A DNA stretch of 64,000 nt from UBA1941 sp046329555. GTDB taxonomy: Bacteria > Bacteroidota > Bacteroidia > Chitinophagales > LD1. The notes under the pieces are model-generated. The model had not been told where the DNA came from, made no database searches, and saw only the letters and a list, made by a program, of their open reading frames with translations. Location: positions 1 to 64,000 of the forward strand of contig JAXLUK010000005.1 of the NCBI GenBank assembly GCA_046329555.1, written 5' to 3'. Of this stretch, positions 1 to 8,590 are shown piece by piece. The position numbers and the translations under genes were made by a program. Position 1 is the stretch's first letter. The number at the start of each line of letters is the position of its first letter.

Positions 1-542
1 TGTTTAAGCAGGAAATGCTGTTCCAGGTGTTTGTAAAAAATCAGTCGGGCCGCTATGTGCGCTACGATAATTTTAAGATCTGTGCTGCCTCAGGCAAGCC
101 CGGACCCAAGCGCCGCCAGGGCGATAAACAAATACCAGAGGGCTTTTACGAGGTAAAAGTGTTCAATCCCGAGAGTAAGTTTCTATTGTCGCTGGGCCTG
201 AATTATCCCAATGCTGCTGATTCCGTCAAAAGCAAGGCCCTTGACAAAGGCGGCGATATTTATATCCACGGCGAATGTTCCAGCATTGGCTGTATTGCGC
301 TGGATACGCGCATTGAAGAAGTGTATGTATTGGCCGTAATGGCCCGCAATGGCGGCTATGCGCTGCCCGTGCACATTTTTCCTTTCCGCATGAGCGAGAA
401 AAATTTTGTGAATTATGTGGATGAAAAAAATCGGCATTTGAAGTTCTGGCGCAATCTGCAGCAAGGCTTTTTGTACTTTGAGGAAAAGAAACGACTGCCC
501 GAAATTGCGGTTGATTCAAAAGGGAATTATCAGTTCCGGTAA
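1..542 (+). CDS. L,D-transpeptidase (YkuD/YafK type), 5' end cut by window
   Basis: Probable periplasmic L,D-transpeptidase, the family that forms 3-3 peptidoglycan cross-links or attaches proteins to murein. The catalytic signature HGECSSIGCIALD (histidine, serine and nucleophilic cysteine) is present, preceded by the conserved stretch GPKRRQGDKQIPEGFY that opens the fold. An ATG lies at 15, but the frame is open to the first base of the window and the missing N-terminus should hold the signal peptide, so the gene almost certainly begins upstream. The C-terminal tail after the domain is basic and aromatic. It ends 45 bp before the next gene on the same strand. Confidence 0.85.
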   Translation, partial: FKQEMLFQVFVKNQSGRYVRYDNFKICAASGKPGPKRRQGDKQIPEGFYEVKVFNPESKFLLSLGLNYPNAADSVKSKALDKGGDIYIHGECSSIGCIALDTRIEEVYVLAVMARNGGYALPVHIFPFRMSEKNFVNYVDEKNRHLKFWRNLQQGFLYFEEKKRLPEIAVDSKGNYQFR

Positions 543-587
543 GAAGAATATGCGGAACAATTTGCATTTTGCCTTCGTTATTGCATC

Positions 588-1232
588 ATGAAGAAGTTTA
601 TCCGGTACAGTTTCTGGTTTTTGGTGGCGTTGGTAGTTGCTTTTCTGGCGTTCTACCGACTATGGTTTTTGCGGCAGCCCGCGCGCCATATTCCGCACCA
701 GGCATCGGTGTTGGTGAGTCCGGCCAACGGACAGATTGTTTCCGTAACCCATTGGAACAGTGCCTCATTGATGGTTACCAAGAAGACGAACGGGTTTATC
801 AACACGTGGACAAAAGATGTGGATACTGCCGGCACCATGATTTCGATACAGATGACGCCTATGCACGTGCATTATCAGCGGGCGCCATCCGATGCGGTGT
901 TGCTGGCCAAGCAGCATGTGGCCGGCGATTACAACAATGCCATCAACATGAGCAATGAATTTGGCATCCGGCATGAGAATGAGCACAACGAGTTGTTGTT
1001 TGAGATGCCCGATCACCGGCGGTATAAAGTGATTCAGATTGCCGGCTTTGTAGCCAGGCGCATAGAAGACTACGTACAACCTCAGCAAAGTGTGCATCAA
1101 GGCGATGTCATCGGCTTAATCAAGCTCGGCTCGCAGGTCACCATCCTTTTTTCACACGATGTGGATGTAGTGGTGGATAAAGGTCAGACCGTGATTGATG
1201 GCGAAACTATTCTCGGCCAAATCAGGCCGTAG
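588..1232 (+). CDS. Phosphatidylserine decarboxylase-like protein
   Basis: A 214-residue protein of the phosphatidylserine decarboxylase family, which converts phosphatidylserine to phosphatidylethanolamine at the inner membrane. One N-terminal membrane segment (about residues 6-26) is followed by SPANGQIV, ISIQMTPMHVHYQRAP, a QIAGFVARRI segment and KLGSQV. In the family a Gly-Ser bond in a motif such as LGST is self-cleaved to form the pyruvoyl cofactor; here the Gly-Ser is kept, though Thr is replaced by Gln. Length fits the short non-enterobacterial class. The exact substrate is inferred. A hairpin repeat follows immediately downstream. Confidence 0.75.
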   Translation: MKKFIRYSFWFLVALVVAFLAFYRLWFLRQPARHIPHQASVLVSPANGQIVSVTHWNSASLMVTKKTNGFINTWTKDVDTAGTMISIQMTPMHVHYQRAPSDAVLLAKQHVAGDYNNAINMSNEFGIRHENEHNELLFEMPDHRRYKVIQIAGFVARRIEDYVQPQQSVHQGDVIGLIKLGSQVTILFSHDVDVVVDKGQTVIDGETILGQIRP

Positions 1233-1257
1233 TCCTTTTTGTTTTACTGAATTAAAA

Positions 1258-1505
1258 AAGATGGCGTGCCCCCTGCGGCAGCGGTGCGGTGTGTTTAAAC
1301 AAAAAGGAATCATCGCTGCCTGCGGGGTCGGGCGCTACGCTGCAAGTCCGCACTCGCTCGTACCTCGCTCGCTTGCGGGCTTTTCGCTGCGCTCCCTCAC
1401 GCGGAGGGGAAGGTGCGCAGCGATAGGGCAGAAAAAAACACTTACGATATTTCCAACGCCATTAATTACAAATGGCGCTACACGATCCAATATCGTAAGT
1501 GTTTA
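1258..1505 (+). repeat. Interspersed intergenic repeat, family C/D, copy 1
   Basis: About 250 bp with a near-identical inverted copy at 20575-20822 and a fragment at 40876-40945. It holds a GC-rich half (CCCCTGCGGCAG...) and a nested hairpin: outer arms AACACTTACGATATT at 1437-1451 and its exact complement at 1489-1503, inner arms CGCCATT and AATGGCG at 1457-1463 and 1471-1477. It lies directly after the stop of the decarboxylase-like gene, so it may work as a terminator or be a non-autonomous mobile repeat. Reading frames crossing it are not credible genes. Confidence 0.75.
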
Positions 1506-1613
1506 AGGAGCGATTTTTTCTTTCCAGGAAGCATAAGTTTGTTTTTTATAGTACTTATTCATTCTTAAACGTATTGATCATTACCAGAGCAGGCTAATTG
1601 AAAACTCCTTCTC

Positions 1614-1757
1614 ATGCGCGTCTATGAAATCCTAAAATCGGGAGCAACGGAAACAGGGGGCAATGTAGCGGTTTATTTCTACGACCCTGACTACAACAAC
1701 GTAGAATTTTGCGGCGCGATGGATACGATAGAGAATTATTTCGCACGCAAAAATTAG
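1614..1757 (+). CDS. Small hypothetical protein (47 aa), possibly frameshifted
   Basis: ATG-initiated 47-codon frame with ordinary composition (starts MRVYEILKSG, ends IENYFARKN). I do not recognise it. Just past its stop, the +1 frame reads QAEYEKEFRYLASQCIKK without a stop straight into the SDR gene. The original small protein may therefore have continued in that frame and be broken by a one-base change near 1735-1755. Low confidence that it is expressed. Confidence 0.35.
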   Translation: MRVYEILKSGATETGGNVAVYFYDPDYNNVEFCGAMDTIENYFARKN

Positions 1758-1818
1758 CCAGGCGGAATACGAAAAGGAGTTTCGATATTTGGCCAGTCAG
1801 TGTATCAAAAAGCAGCAA

Positions 1819-2613
1819 ATGAACTTTGAACAAAAGACGGTTTGGATTACCGGTGCATCATCGGGCATAGGCGAAGCATTAGCCTATGCGTTTTCTGCGA
1901 AAGGAGCGACAATCCTTCTTTCTGCACGTAATGAAACCGAGCTGAACCGGGTAAAGCAACATTGTGTTTTTCCCGAAAGGGTCCATGTGTTTCCATTGGA
2001 TATTGCTAACTACAACCAGGCTTTTGAAACAGGCGCCAATATTTTGAAACAATTTGGTCAAGTAGATATTTTGGTAAACAATGCGGGCATCTCGCAACGT
2101 TCGCAAGCAGTAGGAACAATTTTTGAAGTAGATGAAAAATTGATCAACACCAATTTTTTAGGTACGGTTGCCGTCACCAAATCCGTTTTGAATAAGATGG
2201 TGGCCAGCCGGTCAGGAATAATTGTGGTTGTTACCAGTGTAGTAGGTAAAATAGGAACGCCGTTTCGGTCGTCTTATGCTGCTTCCAAGCACGCATTGCA
2301 CGGATTTTTTGATTCATTAAGAGCAGAAATTTCTGACAGCGGTGTTCGCGTTTTGTTGGTGTGCCCGGGTTTTGTGCGCACCAGCGTTTCTATCAACGCA
2401 TTAACGGCAGCAGGTACTAGGCAAGGAACTATGGACGAAGCAACAGACAAAGGTTTATCGCCCGATTATGTTGCCGAAAAAATCATCCAGGGTATTTGCA
2501 ACAACAAAGAAGAAATTTGGGTAACCGGTTTCAAAGAGCGATTTGCCATTAACCTGAAGCGGTTTTTCCCCATAATTTTTTCGAAGCTCATCAAGCGGTC
2601 GAAAGTAACATAG
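1819..2613 (+). CDS. Short-chain dehydrogenase/reductase (SDR)
   Basis: Classical SDR of 264 residues: a Rossmann fold NAD(P)-dependent oxidoreductase with TGASSGIG cofactor motif, NNAGIS, a catalytic Ser in VVTSVVGK and the YAASK active-site Tyr-Lys pair. The C-terminus is basic (KRFFPIIFSKLIKRSK), as in membrane-associated DHRS7-like SDRs. The ATG at 1819 places the glycine motif about 10 residues from the N-terminus, as is usual. A TTG at 1789, preceded by AAAGGAG, is an alternative start that would add 10 residues. The substrate cannot be told from sequence. Confidence 0.85.
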   Translation: MNFEQKTVWITGASSGIGEALAYAFSAKGATILLSARNETELNRVKQHCVFPERVHVFPLDIANYNQAFETGANILKQFGQVDILVNNAGISQRSQAVGTIFEVDEKLINTNFLGTVAVTKSVLNKMVASRSGIIVVVTSVVGKIGTPFRSSYAASKHALHGFFDSLRAEISDSGVRVLLVCPGFVRTSVSINALTAAGTRQGTMDEATDKGLSPDYVAEKIIQGICNNKEEIWVTGFKERFAINLKRFFPIIFSKLIKRSKVT

Positions 2614-2740
2614 CCCATAAACAAACGATTTGGCAGGAGCCCGGCACAATACAGCCATACTTTCTGAAATCAAGTGTTACTAAGGGTTCCGTCGCCAACG
2701 GAGGAAGTAAATCTGTGGGTAAAAGTTAGATGCGGTTTAT

Positions 2741-2839
2741 AGCAGAAGTAATAATAACGCGGGCAACAAATTTTTAACTTCAAACATTGTTAACCGCAAA
2801 AAGTCTGGAAATACCCTTAATTAAAAATGGGGGGCTTCT
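2741..2839 (+). mobile_element. Solo right end of the IS3-family element
   Basis: About 100 bp closely matching the last 100 bp of the complete IS3-family element at 42608-43902, including the stretch TTTTTAACTTCAAACATTGT and the terminal G-run followed by CTTC. No transposase remains. It abuts the small membrane-protein gene starting at 2856, so the natural upstream region of that gene has been replaced. Confidence 0.7.
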
Positions 2840-2855
2840 AACACAAAAAATATCG

Positions 2856-3068
2856 ATGACCCCAATCAGCTTTAAGGAAATTCTAAAATTTTTATCAGGT
2901 GCGTTTTTTGTTACTGCCGGAGCCAGTTGGTATTTTGCCTGGTATCAGGTTGATCTGCCTTTTCTGGGAACAACCATGACGCATGAATTCCTTTTCATTC
3001 GGGGCTTTGTTCATTTTGCCCTGTTTCTGCTTTCATTCTATTTCGGATATATCAAGAAAGCCAAGTAG
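2856..3068 (+). CDS. Small membrane protein (70 aa)
   Basis: Start chosen at ATG 2856, because an upstream ATG at 2787 lies inside the IS remnant. Two hydrophobic segments are visible (around FLSGAFFVTAGASWYFAWYQ and FVHFALFLLSFYFGYI), with a KKAK tail that should be cytoplasmic. Function not recognised. The IS remnant ends about 16 bp upstream, so the original promoter may be gone. Confidence 0.5.
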   Translation: MTPISFKEILKFLSGAFFVTAGASWYFAWYQVDLPFLGTTMTHEFLFIRGFVHFALFLLSFYFGYIKKAK

Positions 3069-3474
3069 TTGGAAGTCTATGTGGTGCTTATTTGTAAAGC
3101 CAATTCACTGGTTTGAATTAAACCGCCAATGCAGCATCAGCAAATCTTGCCAAACAAACCAGGTGAACGAAGCGGTTGATACATCCGACTTCAGGTGTAC
3201 TGCAACACTATCCATTCCCAATGGTTCAGAAGCTATCACGTGCGCCGAAAAACACCAGTTGATTTAAAATCTACAGAATTCCGCGTAGAATGCAACAAAA
3301 AAAACACGCAAAAAACCGGATGAAAACCACTTAAAAACTTCATTTTTCGCAATGCCATATACCGATTACGCGCATCTACGGGCCGTTCAAAAAGCCCATC
3401 AACGCCTGCGAAGTATTTTAATCGGTCGCCACGTATTTGTACCTTGCAAAACACTTTAACGAAAAATACGCGCT
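3069..3474. other. Intergenic stretch with a candidate promoter
   Basis: About 400 bp without a convincing gene. Near its right end the sequence TTTGTACCTTGC (about 3435-3446) contains TACCTTGC, an imperfect fit to the Bacteroidota -7 box TAnnTTTG, about 30 bp before the ATG at 3475. The same TACCTTGC string occurs upstream of the ACMSD gene. Nothing else was recognised. Confidence 0.35.
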
Positions 3475-5121
3475 ATGAAAATCACGTCTTTACTTGTCGC
3501 ATTCTCCATGGTGGGAATCATTAACGCGCAGCAACCAACCCTGTTGTTCGATTGTAATCCCAACGGAAATGGCTTTCCGGATAATTTCACCGCTTTAAAT
3601 CAGCTCGTACTATTTAGTGCCAATGACAGTATACACGGTCAGGAGTTATGGGTTACGGATGGCACTACGGCCGGCACACAAATGTTGAAGGACATCAATA
3701 CAACACCTGGCGCCAGTTCTATCCCAACACAATTCACACCCTTTAATGGCAAGGTGTATTTCAACGCTTTCGATGCTACTAATGGCAGCGAGCTATGGCA
3801 GACCGATGGCACGGCTGCTGGTACGCAAATGGTTAAAAATATCGCATCTGGAATAAATGGGTCTAGACCAATGGGAATGGCGGTGTATAACAACAAGCTA
3901 TATTTTCAGGCAAACGACAATGTGAATGGTGCAGAACTCTGGGTAACAGATGGTACCAGCGCAGGCACCGTCATGTTGAAAGATGTTAATCCTAATTCAG
4001 GAGGGAGCAGTTATCCTGCCGAGCTGACCGTGTTAAATAATCGGTTGTTTTTTTCTGCTAACGACGGCACCCATGGCGCCGAATTGTGGATGAGCGATGG
4101 TACTGCTGGCGGCACACAAATGGTGAAGGATATTTATTCAACCATTGGCGGCGGATCTAATCCCTCCAGATTTACTCCCTATAACGGGAAACTGTATTTT
4201 AATGCTGTAGATAGCGCACATGGCAACGAACTGTGGTGTACCGATGGCACCACATCGGGCACGCAAATGGTTAAGGATATTCACCCGGTGAGTAACGGCA
4301 GTGCAGCGCCAACAGGTTTTTTTGTGTTTAACAATCAATTGTTTTTTAGTGCTATTGACGGGGTGCACGGTCGCGAGCTATGGACAACTGATGGCACTGC
4401 GGCCAATACCATGATGGTGAAGGACCTCTCGCCAACAGGCGATGGCGTGCTGCAGAGCCTCGGAGGACCAACATTTACTTTATACCAAGGCAAGCTGTTT
4501 TTTAATGCCACAGACGGCGTTCACGGCAATGAGCTATGGTATTCGGATGGTACTGCTGCTGGTACGCAAATGCTGAAAGATATCAATCCTACCGGCAATG
4601 CTACGGCATCGCGATATGGAAGCGCGGTTTATAATGGCAAGTTCTACTTTATTGCTACGGCCACCAGCACACCGGCAGACGATCAGCTGTATGTAACAGA
4701 TGGCACTGCTGATAGTACTAAGGTGTTGACTCCTGCCGGGGCAGTCAATATTTCGCCCTTGTTTTTGCCGAACGCCTTTGTACCATTGAAGGCCATTAAT
4801 GGATCTCTTTATTTTTATGCCAACTATAATAGTGCAGGTTGGGAGCCGTACATTTTGACAACGGCACCTACCGGCGTTGTGGATGTGCAGCAAGCAGGTG
4901 GTTTCGCGGTATATCCCAATCCGACCAGCGGGCTTCTCCACATTCGTCTTACTCCTACAGAAGCCAATCAGGAGGTTTTTCTTTATGATGCAACAGGCCG
5001 CCTGGTAGTGAAGGCTCTTTTACTAGAAGGAGCAGGGGTAATTGATTTAGGTATGGTTGACCCAGGTTTTTATTGGGTAACGACCAGCAACCGGCAACAA
5101 CGAATAATGGTGGCGCATTAA
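3475..5121 (+). CDS. Secreted ELWxxDGT-repeat protein with T9SS type A sorting domain
   Basis: A 548-residue exported protein. The signal peptide is MKITSLLVAFSMVGIINA. About eight repeats of roughly 48 residues follow, each with the motif ELW-x-TDGT-x-xGT-x-M-x-KDI; this propeller-like repeat is common in Bacteroidota surface proteins. The C-terminal 75 residues carry a type A sorting domain (VYPNPTSGLLHIRL, then GFYWVTTSNRQQRIMVAH), which directs export by the type IX system and anchoring at the surface. Binding partner unknown. It converges with the minus-strand gene at 5153. Confidence 0.88.
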   Translation: MKITSLLVAFSMVGIINAQQPTLLFDCNPNGNGFPDNFTALNQLVLFSANDSIHGQELWVTDGTTAGTQMLKDINTTPGASSIPTQFTPFNGKVYFNAFDATNGSELWQTDGTAAGTQMVKNIASGINGSRPMGMAVYNNKLYFQANDNVNGAELWVTDGTSAGTVMLKDVNPNSGGSSYPAELTVLNNRLFFSANDGTHGAELWMSDGTAGGTQMVKDIYSTIGGGSNPSRFTPYNGKLYFNAVDSAHGNELWCTDGTTSGTQMVKDIHPVSNGSAAPTGFFVFNNQLFFSAIDGVHGRELWTTDGTAANTMMVKDLSPTGDGVLQSLGGPTFTLYQGKLFFNATDGVHGNELWYSDGTAAGTQMLKDINPTGNATASRYGSAVYNGKFYFIATATSTPADDQLYVTDGTADSTKVLTPAGAVNISPLFLPNAFVPLKAINGSLYFYANYNSAGWEPYILTTAPTGVVDVQQAGGFAVYPNPTSGLLHIRLTPTEANQEVFLYDATGRLVVKALLLEGAGVIDLGMVDPGFYWVTTSNRQQRIMVAH

Positions 5122-5152
5122 AGTGAATTCGGCGATAGGTTTTATCTACCCC

Positions 5153-5560
5153 CTACGCCGCCGCTGGCAGGGGCTCCACCTGATCAATGAAGAACAGATT
5201 GGTATCGTAATCTACCTTCCAGTCGCCGGTATCGGCCTGATAGTAGGAGCGATCGAGCTTGAGTAAACAACTCTCTAAACAAACCGGACGACCAAAATGC
5301 TCCTGCAAATTGATGCGAACAGGTACTTCGTGCGGTTGCTTGAAAGTATCTACAATCAAGTGAATGATTTCCTGACCTAGCTTCCCCGAGTTTTTCAACA
5401 ACCGGTACAGGGTGCGCTTGTCTGTAATGTATTGGGCCTGTTCTAAACCATGTCCCTCTTCAATTTGGCCGATTAGGGTAACTTCTTCAGGACTAAAAAA
5501 CTCGATGACGGAGAAGAAAATAATGTCGCGATAAAATGATGGTTTCTTTAGCGTTGCCAT
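5153..5560 (-). CDS. Hypothetical protein (135 aa)
   Basis: No family recognised. Start taken at ATG 5560 (MATLKKPSFYRDIIFF), because the 15 residues upstream in frame look non-coding. The protein is soluble and acidic, with two cysteines in RPVCLESCLLKLDRSYYQ and a Pro-Ala-rich end. It converges on the ELW-repeat gene with only about 30 bp between the stops. Its upstream side faces the 5.8-6.7 kb tandem array. Confidence 0.55.
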   Translation of the reverse strand: MATLKKPSFYRDIIFFSVIEFFSPEEVTLIGQIEEGHGLEQAQYITDKRTLYRLLKNSGKLGQEIIHLIVDTFKQPHEVPVRINLQEHFGRPVCLESCLLKLDRSYYQADTGDWKVDYDTNLFFIDQVEPLPAAA

Positions 5561-5815
5561 ACCTTTTTGATTTAGTAAATACAAAGGTGAGGCGGCACTG
5601 CGCAATATATTTGCGCAGTAAAAAGAAACTATAGCGTTATATACTGATGTGACGTTGTTTCAAGGAATTTAGTGAGCGCCTTAATTTCAGTATTAGAATA
5701 ATATCAAGCATTCATGCGGGTTTCGGCCTAATTTTATTTCAAGCTCAAAGCCTTAACAAGGCAACTGCTTTTGCTCGACCCCTGGGGTCGCATCCCTGTA
5801 GCGCTTAAAGATGAA

Positions 5816-6720
5816 GCAAATCGTAAAATCGCAATAATGCGATAAGCAATAGTGCGGGTTCCAGCCGATGCCACCCCCAAATCGTAATATTACGATAAGG
5901 ATTCATGCGGGTTTCGGCCAAATCGTAGAATCGCAATAGTACGGCAAACAAGCAATAGCAATGGTTTTGGCCTCAATCGTAGAATCGCAAAAGTACGGTA
6001 AACCAGCAGTGACGCGGGTTTTGGCTAATCGAATCGTAAAATCGTAATAATACGATAAGCAATAGCGCGAGTTCCAGCCGATGTCAACCCCAAATCGTAA
6101 TATTACGATAAGCATTCATGCGGGTTTCAGCCAAATCGTAGAATCGCAATAGTACGGTAAACAAGCAATGGCGCGGGTTTCGGCCAAATCGTAGAATCGC
6201 AATAGTACGGCAAACCAGCAGTGGCGCGGGTTTTGGCTAATCGAATTGTACTATCGCAATAATACGATAAGCAATAGTGCGGGTTCCAGCCGATGCCACC
6301 CCCATATCGTAATATTGCGATAAGGATTCATGCGGGTTTCGGCCAAATCGTAGAATCGCAATAGTACGGCAAACAAGCAATAGCAATGGTTTTGGCCTCA
6401 ATCGTAGAATCGCAAAAGTACGGTAAACCAGCAGTGGCGCGGGTTTTGGCTAATCGAATCGTAAAATCGTAATAATACGATAAGCAATAGCGCGAGTTCC
6501 AGCCGATGTCAACCCCAAATCGTAATATTGCGATAAGGATTCATGCGGGTTTCGGCCCAATCGTAGAATCGCAATAGTACGGTAAACCAGCAATGGCGGG
6601 GGTTTCAGCCTTAATCGTAAAATCGCAATAGTACGGCAAACAAGTAATGGCGCGGGTTTCAGATCAAGGCGCACTGGTTCCCATTCGCGCCAGGGGGCGC
6701 AGCGGAAAGCGTTTTTGGCC
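5816..6720. repeat. Nested tandem repeat array (about 53 / 212 / 425 bp)
   Basis: Roughly 900 bp built of 41-61 bp units that each begin AATCGTA and contain partly palindromic runs such as AATCGTAATATTACGATA, followed by spacers such as GCGGGTTTCGGCC or GGTTCCAGCCGATG. Units are ordered in a higher-order period: the same spacer strings recur exactly 425 bp apart (5851 and 6276; 5951 and 6376; 6065 and 6490), and each 425-bp block is two similar halves of about 212 bp. There is no good coding frame; the minus-strand frame at 6450-6722 is repeat read-through. A flank from 5606 to 5815 is unique and holds nothing recognised. Confidence 0.85.
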
Positions 6721-6912
6721 AAAACACTAATCCCTCAATACGCATAGCTCCTATCAAAAACATCTGTTGCCGCAGCAGACAGCCAAAAACCTTGGGAGCG
6801 GAGCACCCGGCCCCGCCGCCTCATCACCGGCTTAACTTAAACGCTGACCGGCGGCGGGGAGGCGCCCTAATCACCACCAGAAATTTTTCAACTTAGCCGC
6901 ACAAAAAAAACT

Positions 6913-7917
6913 GTGCCACTCAATAAAGATGCTTACTCGCGCTACCGCTTAATTGACGAACGCCTGCGCCGCAAACCGCACCCTACCCTGGAACAACTGC
7001 AGCAATACGTGGGCGAAAAGTTGGGCCGCGCCTTGCCCAAACGCACACTGCAACTGGATTTGCAGGAAATGCGCTACAACCAATCGCTGCAATTTGAAGC
7101 GCCTATCGCCTATAACCGCAGCACGCGCACCTACCATTATGAAGATCCGGAATACTCCATCAAAAATCTTCCGGTAACAGCCGATGATTTGCACGGCCTG
7201 GATTTCGCCATAGGCATCCTTGACCAATTCAAAGAGTTGCCAGCCATACGCGAATTTGAAGATGCCATCAAAAAAATTGCTGATACTGTACGCTACAACC
7301 GCGAACAACAGGGCGAGGAAAAAATTATTCAGTTCGACCGGCCCAATTCGTATCGCGGCATCGAATTTATGGACGCCATTGTGCGCGCCATCCGCGAACG
7401 CCGCCGCATCCGCTTAATTTATCGCCGGTTCGACGATGCATCAGAAAAAGAACATGTGATTGAACCTTACCTGGTGCGCGAATTCAGGAGCCGGTTTTAC
7501 CTGATTGGCAATGCGGTTTCGGCCAAGGGCGATAAGGTGCTCACCTTCGCCTTCGACCGCATCGTAGATGTTTTCTTAACCGAGAAAACCTTTGACGGAA
7601 AAAAGTTCGATGCCGAACGGTTTTATAAAACGGTTTTTGGTATTACGGCCGGACAAGGTGAAGCGGAAAAAATTGTGTTGTCGTTTACGCCCGCACAGGG
7701 GAAATATGTGCTGTCGCAACCCTTGCATCATTCGCAACAAGTGGTGAAAGAAACCAAGACGGAAACGCGGCTGTCGTTGCACGTAGCGGTGAATACCGAA
7801 TTAGTAATGCAACTGCTGAGTTATGGTGCGCAGGTGAAAGTGCTAAAACCAGCATCATTGGCTGAGCGCATGAAGCGCGAGGCGGAATTGTTGATGGAGC
7901 GGTATCAAACCGGGTAA
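6913..7917 (+). CDS. WYL-domain transcriptional regulator
   Basis: A 334-residue YafY/PafC-like regulator. The N-terminus is a short helix-turn-helix region (YRLIDERLRR...LPKRTLQLDLQEMR), and the middle and C-terminus form a WYL domain (IRERRRIRLIYRRF, IEPYLVREFRSRFYLIG) followed by the usual WCX extension. Such proteins bind DNA and sense ligands, often nucleotide-type signals. The start is GTG at 6913, since there is no suitable ATG before the HTH. Its stop TAA is directly followed by the ATG of the next gene, suggesting co-transcription. Confidence 0.85.
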   Translation: MPLNKDAYSRYRLIDERLRRKPHPTLEQLQQYVGEKLGRALPKRTLQLDLQEMRYNQSLQFEAPIAYNRSTRTYHYEDPEYSIKNLPVTADDLHGLDFAIGILDQFKELPAIREFEDAIKKIADTVRYNREQQGEEKIIQFDRPNSYRGIEFMDAIVRAIRERRRIRLIYRRFDDASEKEHVIEPYLVREFRSRFYLIGNAVSAKGDKVLTFAFDRIVDVFLTEKTFDGKKFDAERFYKTVFGITAGQGEAEKIVLSFTPAQGKYVLSQPLHHSQQVVKETKTETRLSLHVAVNTELVMQLLSYGAQVKVLKPASLAERMKREAELLMERYQTG

Positions 7918-8481
7918 ATGCAGAACCATTTGAAAAATCGAATGCCACCGCTCTTACTTTTTCTTCTGCCTGTTTTTGTATTGGCGCAACGTAAGTATCC
8001 GTTCGAATATAGCTTGCATTTGAAAAGCGACCCTTCAACGTTCACAGCACAAAGCACAGATACCACTCTAGCGCCTGACAATTGTCTGCTAACTTTTCAA
8101 ATTTTGGATAAGGATAGTAATGCTCTTCCTTTCGCGATGGTCACTATAGGGCGCCCTATAAAAAATAGCGCAACAGACCGGCTGATGTCGGATATGAATG
8201 GTATTGCTACTGTTTCTTTGACTCCCGGTACTTTTTCAATTGGTGTTGTTAGTTCGGCGCTAACGCCATTAGCTATCGATAGTGTTGTGCTGAGAACGGG
8301 GAGTTCAACAAAGCTTAAAGTCATCTTAATGCCCTCTAAGGCACTGCGCATTGCTCATGTTTACAGCATCAGGAAATTAACGGAGAAAGAACTCGAGCGC
8401 CTTGTTAACGACTTGAGCCATGAACGAAAGGACATTAAGCTGATTAAAAAGAAAACCTGTCGCGTGACATGGGAAATCTAA
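7918..8481 (+). CDS. Secreted protein with carboxypeptidase regulatory-like domain
   Basis: 187 residues with a clear signal peptide ending VFVLAQ. The middle (LTFQILDKDSNALPFAMVTIG to SKALRIAHVY) has the beta-sandwich pattern of the carboxypeptidase-D regulatory-like fold found at the front of many Bacteroidota surface proteins. ATG 7918 directly follows the WYL stop; a second in-frame ATG at 7942 would give a shorter signal peptide. No catalytic domain is present. Role unknown. Confidence 0.6.
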   Translation: MQNHLKNRMPPLLLFLLPVFVLAQRKYPFEYSLHLKSDPSTFTAQSTDTTLAPDNCLLTFQILDKDSNALPFAMVTIGRPIKNSATDRLMSDMNGIATVSLTPGTFSIGVVSSALTPLAIDSVVLRTGSSTKLKVILMPSKALRIAHVYSIRKLTEKELERLVNDLSHERKDIKLIKKKTCRVTWEI

Positions 8482-8590
8482 TGCGGTCAGAATTGCCTCC
8501 TTTTTTATAAATACTTTGGGGTGCGTTCCTTCGGGCTTCCCGGTTTATTGTTGCGCAAACAGTATATGGAATCCAAACAGTGGCTATAAT

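Noticed and set aside
1195..1506. ORF overlapping the end of the decarboxylase-like gene
   Set aside because: It runs through the C/D hairpin repeat, which is non-coding and recurs elsewhere in other contexts.
5816..6720. CRISPR array
   Set aside because: Repeat units vary in length and sequence, spacers are themselves repeated at a 425-bp period, and no cas genes are near.
6450..6722. Minus-strand ORF in the tandem array
   Set aside because: It is read-through of the repeats (recurring PPLLVYRTIAILRL-like segments), with no independent evidence of coding.
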